From JAIOQJ01 sp963718635 (GTDB lineage Bacteria; Planctomycetota; Planctomycetia; Gemmatales; Gemmataceae): a DNA stretch of 64,000 nucleotides. The translations under genes and the position numbers were made by a program. How positions within the stretch are numbered: the first letter of the stretch is position 1; every line of letters starts with the position of its first letter. Under the pieces are notes generated by a model. It was not told the origin of the DNA. It worked only from the letters and a program-made list of their open reading frames with translations, and did not search any database. The stretch covers positions 2,914,001-2,978,000 of the forward strand of contig OY970367.1 of NCBI GenBank assembly GCA_963718635.1, in the 5' to 3' direction. This document shows, one piece after another, positions 1 through 9,340 of the stretch.

Positions 1-478
1 CAACGTGGACGAAGCCCCGCGCGACGATTTCATCTTCAAGCCCGGAACGCGTCCAACGTCGAAAATCGGTCGGATGCGGATGATAAAGCCAGACGCCATG
101 CGTCGAGAGCAGCAGCCAGCCATTAGGCTTCAGGATGCGGGCACATTCGGACAAATACCATTCGATGTCCCAAACGTGTTCCAATACTTGGAACGAAACA
201 ACACCATCAACCGAACCATCTTCGATGTCGAGGCGATGGCCCGGCTCAATGCGCACGTCGACCGGGCCATCGAGATCGCACGCCAGATAACGGCAGCCCG
301 CTTGCTTGAAGAGCGACTCGTAAGGACGATCGCCACAGCCGAAATCGGCTACCACGGGCTTATCCGCCAACAACCGATGCTCACCCAACATTTCATCGAG
401 AGCGGTGCGCAGCCCACTCAGCGCTAGCCAATCGTGATGCCAGATTCGCGGCTTGAACCTTCGTGAACCATGCGACAT
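1..478 (-). CDS. Class I SAM-dependent methyltransferase, 3' end outside window
   Basis: The reverse strand reads MSHGSRRFKPRIWHHDWLAL from an ATG at 478 and stays open to base 1, so the C-terminus is missing. Residues about 42-50 give a Rossmann motif I (VVADFGCGD); an acidic loop (CDLDG) follows, then a motif like SFQVLEHVWDIEWYLSECA and LKPNGWLLLSTHG, as in Methyltransf_11 enzymes. Such enzymes move a methyl group from S-adenosylmethionine to a small molecule, lipid or sugar; the substrate cannot be told. In planctomycetes such genes often lie with glycosyltransferases, but the neighbour on that side is not visible. Fold assignment is firm, role is open. Confidence 0.85.
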   Translation of the reverse strand, partial: MSHGSRRFKPRIWHHDWLALSGLRTALDEMLGEHRLLADKPVVADFGCGDRPYESLFKQAGCRYLACDLDGPVDVRIEPGHRLDIEDGSVDGVVSFQVLEHVWDIEWYLSECARILKPNGWLLLSTHGVWLYHPHPTDFRRWTRSGLEDEIVARGFVHV

Positions 479-506
479 GCGGAGCTTCTTCTTCCGGGGT
501 TTTAAT

Positions 507-562
507 GTCGCCTTTCGCTCCGCGAAAGGCGACCATGGCGCGTCCTTTCGCGGAGTGAAAGG
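507..562. repeat. Palindromic repeat CCTTTCGC...GCGAAAGG
   Basis: A 12-bp perfect hairpin (arms 507-518 and 522-533) is followed at 541-561 by a second, less perfect copy of the same CCTTTCGCgGAgTGAAAGG palindrome. It fills the short gap between the methyltransferase start and the end of the transglutaminase-like gene. It may act as a terminator for the latter, which runs toward it, but there is no clear T-run. Confidence 0.6.
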
Positions 563-588
563 ATTTCGACGCGCTTACATCACAATAC

Positions 589-2507
589 TCACTTCGCTCC
601 GACCGTCTCGAACTCCACCCATTTCGTTTGCACGTTCTTGCCCGTTGGCACTTTCCATGCGGCTTTGTCGCCGACGGCAAACGTGTGCGATTCTTCTTTG
701 GCGCCGCCGGCCTCTTTCCAAGAAAAGGTCACCTTCGTGTCATCCTTGCCTTTCACTTTATAAACGAGATGCGCTTCCGCCCGAAGGATTGCGCGTTTGT
801 GGCTATTGCTGAAGCGAATGCGTATTGGGCCTGTCTCGCCGGCCAGTTTGTACTTGCCCCAGTAGATGCTCTGCGACCAAAAGTCGCTTGGCTCTTCGCC
901 CTGTCGCGCTAGCGTCCAATCTTTGACTGCCGACTTCCACGTCTTGCCGCCGTCGGTCGAGATGTCGATCTGATATTTCACTTCCGCTTTCGGCGGATTG
1001 CCCGAAGCGACGTGTGCGGCTGCGTAGACTTCAACTGCTTCTTCGCCGCGCGGCGATTGCAATTCGAGCGTCACGCTCGGTCCGCCGACTTTACCTTCCA
1101 CAATATGCGCTTCGCATTGCGGCAGGTTCGGGCCGGCTGAGAGAACAGCTTGATCGGAAGCGAGAAAACTGATTTCAGCGCCACTGTCTTTCAAACGGGG
1201 CATGATGCTCGAATTCGCCTGACACACAGTCGTGATGGCCAAGCCTGCTTTCTCCAAGTCCTTCGCACCGCTTGCAGTTTCAGCAAATACTGACGACACC
1301 CTTTGACGCGATCGGTCAGATCGAGGCCATCGGTGAACTTGACCGCTTCGGACCATGTCTTGCCTTGATCGATCGACACCGCCACCTGGCACTCGGCCTT
1401 GCCGTGTAGTACCAGCCCATTGCGCGCACCTTCGTCATAGATGCCGAACGGTTTCTCGTTGGCGGGCGTCGCCGCAATGATGTAGGGCGTGTAAAACTCG
1501 AACACGACATGCTTGTCATCTTCCTCGATCACGCCCTCGCGATAATCCTTCGTCGAAAAGTCGGGCTTATACTGATAGACGGCATTGGCAAAGCGAGCTT
1601 GGCCCGGTTTGAAGGGCGTTCCCGTCGTCGAATTGTGCATCTTTTCCGGCTGATTTACCCAAGTGAGTGATCGTTCGGGGCCGGGGATGCCGTTCGGCTT
1701 ATAGTTGCGCCCCCAGAAGACAAAGGTTTTGCCATCTTCCAGGCCCGGTTCCAGGTAGCGGCGGAGCGTTTCGCCCCGGCGAAGGTGAACATGCGGCGGC
1801 GGCCCGGCATAGCCTGCGGCGTACTCCGCTGAGCGATACTGGCTGTAGGCCGCGCCATCGCTGGGGTGTAACCCGCAGATGATCCAGCCATGCTGTTTCA
1901 AGGGTTGATACTTACGATCGGTGAGTTGTTTCCAGTTGGCGTTGATCTCTTTGAGCGAAAGCAAGCGCTCGCCATCTTTGCTGTAAATCACGCAAGAGAC
2001 ATCGTGATCGAGCAGAGCCCACTTGCCGTCGCCGTACGCGCCACCCTTCAAGAATACTTCGAAAGAATTATGGCCGTCTACGCCGGTGACGCGGCCGCGA
2101 TTATGGCCGAGCAGCACTTCCATTTCCGGGGCCCATTGAGCATGCGTCGTGCCGCAGAGAGCGAAGCCATGGGCGAATAAGCCTGTCCAATATTCGCGGG
2201 CTTTGCGGTCCGCCCCCTTGTTGAAGCCCTGGCCCCAAAGGTCTTCCGCGCCTTCCTCGGCATGGAAGTAATGGGTGTTGCGCCATAGCCAGGCGGCCAG
2301 CGCCTTTTGCTCATCCGTCGTAGGCTTCACGCCAACGACACGTTGGTACAGATCCGCCTGCGTGGCGAAAAGCCGTTCGTAGGTCGAGCAGGAAAGCTCC
2401 CCGGGGTACCAGGAGTGATCGGTGCGGATTTGAGGATCGCCAACGTCGGCGCGAGCGCTAAAGCTAAGTAAAACAAAAGCGACGAGTGGTGCGAATCGAA
2501 GATGCAT
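589..2507 (-). CDS. Secreted transglutaminase-like protein with sialidase-like repeats, frameshifted
   Basis: Two reading frames join into one protein. The upstream part starts at 2507 with a signal peptide (MHLRFAPLVAFVLLSFSARA). It holds a transglutaminase-like cysteine-protease fold: Cys in ALCGTTHAQW, His in DGHNSFEVFLKG and Asp in WALLDHDVSC are in the usual order and spacing. The frame is lost near 1275-1285 and resumes (SGAKDLEKAGLAITT) to the stop at 589. Two stretches, VSIDQGKTWSEAVKF and ISTDGGKTWKSAVKDW, resemble the Asp-box motif of sialidase-type beta-propellers. The role is unknown; cross-linking or peptide cleavage at the cell surface is possible. An upstream ATG at 2561 would precede the leader and is less likely. 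The frameshift may be an assembly error. Confidence 0.7.
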
Positions 2508-2556
2508 TATCACTCCGTTGGCAAGTTTGTTCCAGGCGAGCGTTTTGAGTGTCGCC

Positions 2557-2584
2557 TTCACCCGACTGCGTAAGCAATCGGGTT
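2557..2584. repeat. Family 1 repeat, half copy
   Basis: ACCCGACTGCGTAAGCAATC followed by GGGT is the core of the interspersed palindrome whose full form is GGCGAGCCGAACTGCGTAAG then CAGTCGGGT. It lies between two same-strand genes. Confidence 0.6.
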
Positions 2585-2598
2585 CCGGTGCGTCTTCG

Positions 2599-3882
2599 CT
2601 AAATCTTCCACATCTCCCGTGGTTCGCGCGAGGTCAGTTTGTTGGCTTCGGCGTCGTCGAATTGCTCCTTGACCGGATCCCATTTGAGCTTACGGCGAAC
2701 CTGGTAGCCGATGTTGCCCAAGTGGCAGATAGTAGCCGAGCGATGGCCGGTCTCGGCGGTGCAGATCGGGTCCTTGCGGCTGCGGATGCATTCGATCCAG
2801 TTGCGCTTATGATTAGTGGATGCGTAGACGTGGAATTCTTTTTCGCCGATCGGCGTTTTGACGATCTCTGCCGGCGTGCTCTTGATGCCGCCGCGCGATG
2901 CGAAGATCGTTCCCTTGTCGCCGACGAATACGCAATCGGCCTCGCCGCCGTGGATCATCTCGACGCCGTTGGCGTAGATGAACTTCAATCCCTTATCGGC
3001 TTTGGGGTCTTCGGGCGGAATGATTTCAACCGGTCCCGAGCCATCCATGTCCAGCGCCCATTGGGCGATGTCGAAGTGGTGAGCGCCCATGTCGGCCAAG
3101 GCGCCGCCGGCATATTCGCGATAGGCGCACCATTGCGGGAAGTGCTTGTGAATCCCCTTCGGGCAAAGCAGTTCGTTGTAGCCGCGTTCCGGGGCCGGCC
3201 CTTGCCACATCTCCCAATCGGTGCCTTCGGGCACAGGCTGAGTCGCCAGGTCGCAAGGCTTATTGGGGCCGCCGACGCCGATGCGGATCGTCTTCAACTG
3301 CCCGATACGGCCGTTGCGAATGAGCTCGACGGCTAAGCGAAAATAGTTGTTGAACTCGCTGCGCTGCTGACTGCCGGTTTGGAAGACGATCTTGTTCTTC
3401 GCCACTTCCTGCGCAATGCGCCGGCCTTCGGCGATGTTGTGCGTCAACGGCTTCTCGCAGTAGATGTCCTTCTTCGCCCGGGCAGCGAGGATGCAGGGAA
3501 TCGCATGCCAGTGGTCCGGCGTGCCGATCACCACGGCATCGAGATCCTTGTGTTCCAGCAGCTTGCGGAAATCCGTGTAGGCGGTGCAGCCTTTGAACTC
3601 GGCCTTCTTGTCTTTGCCGTACTTCTCGGCCACGCGCCGGCTGGCGTCGTCCAGGCGTTCTTTCACCACATCGCAGACGGCAACCACTTGAACATCAGGC
3701 ATGCCGAGAAAGCCGCCCAGGTGCCCTCGGCTTTGGGTGCCGATGCCGATAAAGCCGAGGTTGATTCGTTCGTTCGCAGACTTTTTCACTTCGTCCGCGA
3801 AGAGGGATTGACCCATAAACGGAAGCGACAAAGCGCCCGCGCTGGCGTGAAGAAAGCGCCGACGATCCACAGATTGAAACAT
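2599..3882 (-). CDS. Gfo/Idh/MocA family oxidoreductase with Tat-type leader
   Basis: 427 residues. The N-terminus has a twin-arginine-like leader (VDRRRFLHASAGALSLPF), so the protein is probably exported folded. A Rossmann dinucleotide fold follows: LGFIGIGTQSRGH near residue 42, then VAVCDV, then DAVVIGTPDHWHAIP, and the family signature CEKPLTHN near 145. The second half fits the C-terminal alpha/beta substrate domain, with GALADMGAHHFDIAQW. Family members oxidise or reduce sugars, inositols or related polyols with NAD(P). Exported forms are greatly expanded in planctomycetes. It follows the transglutaminase-like gene's start region on the same strand with a repeat between them. Substrate not predictable. 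Confidence 0.93.
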   Translation of the reverse strand: MFQSVDRRRFLHASAGALSLPFMGQSLFADEVKKSANERINLGFIGIGTQSRGHLGGFLGMPDVQVVAVCDVVKERLDDASRRVAEKYGKDKKAEFKGCTAYTDFRKLLEHKDLDAVVIGTPDHWHAIPCILAARAKKDIYCEKPLTHNIAEGRRIAQEVAKNKIVFQTGSQQRSEFNNYFRLAVELIRNGRIGQLKTIRIGVGGPNKPCDLATQPVPEGTDWEMWQGPAPERGYNELLCPKGIHKHFPQWCAYREYAGGALADMGAHHFDIAQWALDMDGSGPVEIIPPEDPKADKGLKFIYANGVEMIHGGEADCVFVGDKGTIFASRGGIKSTPAEIVKTPIGEKEFHVYASTNHKRNWIECIRSRKDPICTAETGHRSATICHLGNIGYQVRRKLKWDPVKEQFDDAEANKLTSREPREMWKI

Positions 3883-4015
3883 GTTTCGCCCTAGTTGGGA
3901 AGATGATGGGGCAGGGAGGTGTAGTTAGGATAACCAACTGAACTGCGATTGGCCAATGGATTCTTGTCGAGCTTGCCGTTAGCCGCGACACTGAGGCTTT
4001 GTGCTGCGGAGCTCG

Positions 4016-4125
4016 TTAGGCGAGCCGAACTGCGTAAGCAGTCGGGTAAAGACGCTGGGCGATACAAAGAACCCGATTGCTTACGCAATTCGGCTCGCCT
4101 TTGACGATCGAGGCGAGCCGCACTG
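4016..4125. repeat. Family 1 inverted pair
   Basis: GGCGAGCCGAACTGCGTAAG (then CAGTCGGGT) at 4016-4046 faces its reverse complement at 4070-4100 (ACCCGATTGCTTACGCAATT then CGGCTCGCC), with a third fragment at 4110-4125. A piece resembling the left arm of family 2 (GCCGCGACACTGAGGCTTTG) precedes it at about 3980-4000. The gap from 3883 to 4147 holds no gene that I can support; the open frames there are translations of the repeat. Confidence 0.8.
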
Positions 4126-4147
4126 CATGCCAGCATCAACAAAATAC

Positions 4148-4333
4148 TTAAGGCAGTAGGATGCCCAATTGTTTGCAGATTCGCTTTGCGGTCGAATCCT
4201 TAATTTCTCGATGCCTTGGAACAGGCGCCCGGAAGTTAGTTGCCGGGTTGATCCACATCGTATGCTTGCCTTCATCACGTAAAATATGGCAACCGTAAGC
4301 GTTCAAGTGTTTCTGAAGATCGATCAGTTTCAT
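4148..4333 (-). CDS. hicA: HicA-type mRNA interferase toxin
   Basis: 61 residues, the usual HicA length. It has the small double-stranded-RNA-binding-like fold pattern: MKLIDLQKHLNAYGCHILRD, then the catalytic His in EGKHTMWINP, then VPRHREIKDSTAKRICKQLG. HicA cleaves mRNA when free of HicB. The start overlaps the hicB stop by four bases (ATGA), so the two are translationally coupled, antitoxin first. Confidence 0.88.
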   Translation of the reverse strand: MKLIDLQKHLNAYGCHILRDEGKHTMWINPATNFRAPVPRHREIKDSTAKRICKQLGILLP

Positions 4334-4611
4334 CGGGCACTCACGAGTTCAGCCTGCCGTTGCGAATAACTGTTCAAGAACAGGTGAATCGGCTCGACCA
4401 CATCAAACGACGGATCGTCAATTTCGGCATTGGGCACTGCGAGCGACTCACCAAGCAGGATATTTGTCTTGGCAACGGCGATCAGCGCGTCTGCCAGCAT
4501 GATACGGGCGTCTTCCAAGTCGTCACCACATGAGAAGACACCGGGAAAGTCGAGTACGACGGCGTCGACGCCATCGGAATCGATCTTATAAGCAGCTTTG
4601 TAAGTAATCAT
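4330..4611 (-). CDS. hicB: HicB-family antitoxin
   Basis: 93 residues. The N-terminal partial RNase H-like fold of HicB is visible: YKAAYKIDSDGVDAVVLDFP, then GVFSCGDDLEDARIMLADAL, the classic pattern of an acidic strand followed by a helix. The C-terminal part lacks an obvious helix-turn-helix or ribbon-helix-helix, so DNA binding may be weak or shared with HicA. It lies directly upstream of hicA and would neutralise it. Confidence 0.88.
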   Translation of the reverse strand: MITYKAAYKIDSDGVDAVVLDFPGVFSCGDDLEDARIMLADALIAVAKTNILLGESLAVPNAEIDDPSFDVVEPIHLFLNSYSQRQAELVSAR

Positions 4612-4707
4612 CTATTTGTTCTCCAAACCTGTCTTATTCTACTTTATCACCGGCTCGGTTCCTTCGCTCGCCGATAGCGTTCCGCAGCGCAAAGTCCAGC
4701 GTCGCGC

Positions 4708-5400
4708 CTAACTCTTCACTCGCTCCCGCTCGCCAACTGGCTTCTCCCGCGGCAGCGGGCTGCCCTGCTTCGGCTTGATGTTCTGGAACAGCACGAGCAA
4801 GCGCTGGGCGTTCGATTTCATCTGCGTTTCGAAACGGCCGATCCAGTCTTTGAAAAGCACGTGCGCGAACACGAGCGGGATAGCGGTCAACAGCCCCATG
4901 GCCGTGGCGAACAGTGCCAGGCCGATAGCCCCGGCCTGCGAGGTGACTTCCGTGGGATTGCCCCCCTTGGCCGAGGAGATGGCGCTGAAGGTGTTGATCA
5001 TCGACACCACCGTCAGCAGCAGTCCGACCATGGTGGCGATCTTCGCAAAGGCCAGGATGATCGCCAGCAGGAAGTTAAGCTCGGGAAGAATCTCCAATTC
5101 GAGAACGCTGGCCATCGCCCGTTTCATCGCGGTAGCGCCCTGCTTGGAGGCTTCCAGACCAGCAGCGAATAGCTTGCGCGGGATCATGCCCGATTCGGCC
5201 TTGCACAGCTTGAGGGCGCTTTCGACCCCCTCCTTTTGCAACTTCTCTTGAAAGAGCGGCAGGAAGACATCCATGTTGGTCTTCGCGTTCAAGTTGAGTA
5301 AAAAGCGCCAGACCACCAGCGCAATGGCCGTCAGCGACATCAGGAACATCGGCGCGGCGAAGTACCACTCATCGAGAACAAAATGCTTGAAGGCATTCAT
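4708..5400 (-). CDS. MotA/TolQ/ExbB proton channel family protein
   Basis: 230 residues with three predicted membrane segments: about 16-34 (APMFLMSLTAIALVVW), 108-132 (LNFLLAIILAFAKIATMVGL) and 152-178 (AGAIGLALFATAMGLLTAIP). The pair LLLTVVSMINTFSAIS and the GAIGLALFATAMGLLTAIPL stretch are the conserved ExbB/TolQ channel core. ExbB-type proteins pass protons with an ExbD/TolR partner to energise outer-membrane transport or envelope upkeep. No ExbD gene lies next to it here, so the partner must be elsewhere. The stretch before it holds a repeat, not a gene. Confidence 0.9.
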   Translation of the reverse strand: MNAFKHFVLDEWYFAAPMFLMSLTAIALVVWRFLLNLNAKTNMDVFLPLFQEKLQKEGVESALKLCKAESGMIPRKLFAAGLEASKQGATAMKRAMASVLELEILPELNFLLAIILAFAKIATMVGLLLTVVSMINTFSAISSAKGGNPTEVTSQAGAIGLALFATAMGLLTAIPLVFAHVLFKDWIGRFETQMKSNAQRLLVLFQNIKPKQGSPLPREKPVGERERVKS

Positions 5401-5480
5401 CGTGAATTTTTCCTGGGTTCAATTACAATCAAAACCCGTCAGCAGCAGTCGCTTACCTTCCTAAAACAAATCAAAACCGT

Positions 5481-5602
5481 CAGCCACGGATTAAACGCGG
5501 ACGAAACACAGATAAAGCAAAACCTCGTATGCTTGCTCGATAATCGCGTTGCTTGAAGTCCTTGGTTTTATCCGTGTTTGTTCTGTGTTCGATCCGTGGC
5601 TG
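5481..5602. repeat. Inverted repeat with CCACGGATTAAACnCGGA motif
   Basis: Arms at 5481-5516 (CAGCCACGGATTAAACGCGG onward) and 5567-5602 are nearly reverse complementary. The same motif with its complement occurs at about 61615-61876. It lies between the EF-G-like gene and the ExbB-type gene, both on the minus strand. Confidence 0.7.
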
Positions 5603-5641
5603 AATAATTTTGCTCTGCGCTGACAGTCGCTCGCCTTGATT

Positions 5642-7755
5642 CTATTGCTCCTCCTCCTCAACGTTGACTTTTGCTTTCGAAACGATCTGCTGCTGCACGT
5701 TGGCGGGGACTGAATCGTAGTGGCTGAACTCCATCGTATATGAGCCTTGCCCTTGTGTGATGCTGCCGAGCTGCGCGGCATAACGCGTAATCTCCGCCAA
5801 AGGCGCTCTTGCCGAGATGACCGTTAAATCGCCGGGCAGGCTGTCTTGATTTTCGACGTGTCCCCGGCGCGTGTTCATATCGCCCAGGATCGCGCCGGTG
5901 AACCGAGCAGGGATCGTCACTTCCAGTTTCACAATTGGCTCCAGCAACACTGGCTTGGCTGTTAGAAACGCTTTGCGCAGTGCCATGCGACCGGCCGTCT
6001 TGAACGCTGCCTCCGAACTATCGACGGGATGATCCTTCCCGAAGTAAACTTCGACGGCCAGATCCTGCATCCGATAGCCGGCCAGTGCGCCGCGTTCCAG
6101 AAGCTCCTTACAGCCCTTCTCGACAGCGGGCATGAACTGGTTGGGAATCGTGCCGCCGACGATGTGATCGATGAAGGCGAAGTTGAATTCGGCATCGTAA
6201 TGGGCCGAGCGCATTTTCTCGAATCGGCTCTTGTTGGCGAATTGCTCTTCCAGTTGCTGCTGCGTTTGAATCTCCCGCGACAACGGATAGACGCGCAGGT
6301 GAACCTCGCCAAATTGGCCGCGCCCGCCCGATTGCTTCTTGTGGCGGTAATCGCCCGCCCCTTCGCCGACGATCGTCTCTCGATAAGCGATCTTCGGCTC
6401 ATGCGTCACGACTTCCAGATCGTAGCGCTTCTTCAGGCGATGCTGAATCACCTCTAGGTGAACTTGACTGACGCCATTGATAACGAGCTCGTGCGTCTGC
6501 GGATCGTGCGTGATCTTGAACGTCGGGTCTTCATCGGCGATCTTGGTGAGCGATTGCGAAATCTTCTGTTCGTCGCCGCGATTCTTCGGCTCAATGGCCA
6601 GCCCGTACATCGGCCTCGGAAATTCGGGGGCGGGCAGCCTGCTTACATGCGTGTCGAAGGCGACGGTATCGCCGATGTGCAGGCCATCGATCTTGGCCAC
6701 GCCGACAATGTCGCCGGGATAGGCCTCGGCCACCGGCTGATGCGTCTTGCCCTGCATCATCAACAGGTGAGCAAGGCGCGACGACTTGCCGGTGCGCAGG
6801 TTGATGAGCGGATGCGTTGTATCCATCTTGCCCGACACGACGCGGATGAAGCTGAGATTGCCGACGAACTTGTCGTTGACCGATTTGACGACTTGGCCGA
6901 TGAAAACGCCCTCTTCCGTGCCGAAGTTCGCGACGGCTTCGTTGTGCAAGCGCACCTGCGCATGTTGCGGGGAAAGCGTCTCTTTCGCCAGCGCGTCCAT
7001 CAGTTCGTCGATGCCGATTTCCTTCTTCGCGGCCGTGCAAAAGATCGGGATCACCGTGCCGGCTTCGAGCGCATGAGGGATCGCCTTCTCCAACTCGGCG
7101 GGCGAGATTTCGCCTTCGGAAAGATACTTCTCCATCAAGGCTTCATCGGATTCGACGACGGCATCGATCATCGCCGATCGCGCTTCCGCCAGATCGACCG
7201 GCAGCCCGGATACCGAAGACGCCAGCACGTCGACGACTTTGGAAAAGCCGGGGCCGACTTTATCGGGCACGTTGAACAAGACGCACTGTTTGCCGAAGGA
7301 CGAGCGAATGGTCTCGATCAATTCCGCGAAGTGAACGTTGTCGGCATCGAGCTTGTTGATGACGATCATCCGGGCCAGCCCTTGCTTGCCGGCCATGTGA
7401 AACATCCGCCGGGTGTTCACCTCAACGCCCGCGTTCGCGGAGACCACGATGACGGCGGTCTCGACGGCATTGAGCGCTTCTAAGGCGGCGCCGACGAAAT
7501 CCGCCGCGCCGGGGGCATCGAGCAGATGGATGAACTTGCCCGCGTGTTCGAGATGAAGGATGCTGGTATCGACCGAGGAGTGGCGAGATGTTCTTCGTCG
7601 TCGTAATCCGAGTAGCTGGTGCCATCATCGACGCTGCCAAGCCGATCGACGGCCTTCGACTTGTGCAACAGGGCATCCGCCAGCGAGGTCTTCCCGCAAG
7701 CGCGATGCCCGACGAGCGCAATGGGGCGAATGTCTTCCGCATGATACTTGAGCAT
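5642..7755 (-). CDS. fusA: Elongation factor G-like GTPase, frameshifted near its start
   Basis: The start at 7755 (MLKYHAEDIRPIALVGH) gives G1 GHRACGKT, then SDYDDEEH at about 7600. The frame then changes near 7585 and continues RHSSVDTSILHLEHAGKFIH with G3 DAPG, G4 NKLDADN and all later EF-G domains, including domain IV (GGRGQFGEVHLRV) and V (DMNTRRGHVENQD). Total about 700 residues. It resembles the EF-G-like/EF-G2 class rather than the main translocase, since the region after G1 is unusual and no rps/tuf genes adjoin. Planctomycetes carry several EF-G copies. The single shift is probably an indel error, because the rest is intact. Ends in an acidic tail. Confidence 0.88.
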
Positions 7756-7805
7756 GATGGGAACTCCAGGAAGTGGTTGGAAATGTTGTGATGGCGTCTT
7801 GGATA

Positions 7806-7861
7806 GTGTGCTCTTCACGCTCGGCGTGAAGAAGTCTTCACGCCGAGCGTGAAGAGCACAC
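7806..7861. repeat. Perfect 56-bp palindrome
   Basis: Arms of 27 bp (GTGTGCTCTTCACGCTCGGC onward) flank a 2-nt centre, with no mismatch. It lies 50 bp upstream of the EF-G-like start on the minus strand. A related fragment (CTCTTACGCTCCGCGTGAAG) is at about 30245-30264. The remaining gap to 8092 holds no other gene. Confidence 0.85.
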
Positions 7862-8092
7862 TTCGTCGCCAGACAGCATACACCAGCGCGGTGAGCAGTT
7901 CCAGCAGCAAACTGCAGTTGACACTGAACGCCTTCAACGCCTGAAATATTCCGCGATCAAATCTTGCTAAAAAGGCAACGGGTCGTAAATTGCACTCTCG
8001 GAAGGATTCTGCTAAAATTCAAGTACTTCGCCTTTCTTGCGTCGGTCACGCGGTAGTTTAGAAACGATGGGTGCTTTCCTAAAAGGAAACTA

Positions 8093-8695
8093 ATGGTGCC
8101 CTCTTTTAACCTTGAGTCGGCTTCGACGACGGCCATTGGACCGTTCAATCCTCATATCATAACACCGGACTGGCTCGTAAAGAATAAGGTCTGCGATGCG
8201 GGCGCTGCTCGGTTAAGAATGGTGACGCTCGCTCCGAATCTAGCCCAAGCATTTGAATTTCCCAAAGGTGTAAGGTGGGACATCGATTATCGACAACTGC
8301 TGATAAATTCTCGCAACGAAAACTGCGGCGAGTTAGCGGCTAAAGTAATCGATCTGCTTAAACACACTCCGGTGCGTGCGGTGGGACATAATTTTCATTA
8401 CTACTTCAGCCAGCGCCCCGGGCCGATGTTTCTTCCGACCTTCGACCCAGCCCATAAGCAAAAAATCAATGGCCTGATTGGAAAAGTCGAACAACTTCGT
8501 TGGACTTGTGTCTTGAATATCAAGGACGCTGTCGTAGAAATGACGCTCGCCGATGAACCAGAGTTATCGCTAGCGCTCTTTAACTTTCATCGTGAAACAA
8601 GCGGCGTAGCTCATCAGGCAAGCATCGCTGCTCGTTGTTTCGATCAGGATAGACAAGAATCCGAGGCGCTGCTGAATCGGCTATTCTCCACATAG
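8093..8695 (+). CDS. Unknown protein, first of a three-gene operon
   Basis: 200 residues, no signal peptide or membrane segment. The start is supported by a ribosome site (AAAAGGAAAC) directly upstream. Visible features are FNPHIITPDWLVKNKVC near residue 19, a stretch AVGHNFHYYFSQRPGP near 98, and CVLNIKDAVVEMTLADEP near 142. I do not recognise a family with confidence; the layout of beta-rich stretches around AVGHNFHYYF suggests a globular cytosolic protein. The next gene begins 10 bases after its stop. The operon lies just outside the genomic island. Confidence 0.75.
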   Translation: MVPSFNLESASTTAIGPFNPHIITPDWLVKNKVCDAGAARLRMVTLAPNLAQAFEFPKGVRWDIDYRQLLINSRNENCGELAAKVIDLLKHTPVRAVGHNFHYYFSQRPGPMFLPTFDPAHKQKINGLIGKVEQLRWTCVLNIKDAVVEMTLADEPELSLALFNFHRETSGVAHQASIAARCFDQDRQESEALLNRLFST

Positions 8696-8705
8696 GGTTA
8701 AAGCC

Positions 8706-9335
8706 ATGGCCACCACTATTGCTTTAGAAACCGGTCAATTTTCAGCCGTGAGACTTAATGTTGCGAGCAGCATTTCGCGTCAACGGGCCTCCGTTACGCG
8801 AACGGCTATCTCGGGCCTTGTCGGCGCTATCCTAAAGTGTCCGGCTGCGCAAAGACGTGCAATTCGAAACCAAATCGTCCGCCAACTGGAGGTTACGAAA
8901 TATCCGGACCCTGCAATTGACGAACTCGTGCACAATTGTATTACGAGAGGCGGACCGGACGGGCTGGACATTGCGATTGACGTTCTAGCCGAGACGAAAA
9001 GTCTTATTGTCGACTACGCGTGGAAATTTATCTGCCATGATGTGCAGACATGGACTCCAGCATCAGAACGCGCCTATCAACCCAATGACGAGTATTGGTA
9101 CGTTTTGCTTCGGGCAGTCGCCAGAACTAGCGAGATCGACGAGCAACAAAAACTTCTTTTTCTTAGCTGTTGCTCAAACGCAGAATCTCGGTCGATTCGC
9201 GAAGGAGTAATCGATGCGCTACGCGACATAGGAACGGCAACGGCCATAGCGAAGTTGAAACAAATCGTTGTTGAAGATCAGGATAGCTTCATCGTCCAAA
9301 TTGCTGCCGAGGCGCTCGCCGAATTGGAGAATTAG
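8706..9335 (+). CDS. Unknown alpha-helical, HEAT-like protein, second of operon
   Basis: 209 residues, almost wholly helical by composition. The last part (REGVIDALRDIGTATAIAKL followed by FIVQIAAEALAELEN) has the look of HEAT or Armadillo-type repeats, which make protein-protein scaffolds. It begins 10 bases after the previous gene and is followed 5 bases later by the next, so the three are co-transcribed. Function unknown. Confidence 0.75.
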   Translation: MATTIALETGQFSAVRLNVASSISRQRASVTRTAISGLVGAILKCPAAQRRAIRNQIVRQLEVTKYPDPAIDELVHNCITRGGPDGLDIAIDVLAETKSLIVDYAWKFICHDVQTWTPASERAYQPNDEYWYVLLRAVARTSEIDEQQKLLFLSCCSNAESRSIREGVIDALRDIGTATAIAKLKQIVVEDQDSFIVQIAAEALAELEN

Positions 9336-9340
9336 TCGCC

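Noticed and set aside
5..427. 140-residue plus-strand open frame at the left edge
   Set aside because: The opposite strand encodes a methyltransferase with clear motifs over the same bases.
3891..4142. 83-residue minus-strand frame before hicA
   Set aside because: It translates family 1 and 2 repeats (for example LRSSARLTSSAAQSLSVAAN); no protein-like conservation.
7806..7861. CRISPR-like repeat
   Set aside because: A single palindrome with no spacer array. No regularly spaced repeats with unique spacers were found anywhere in the window.
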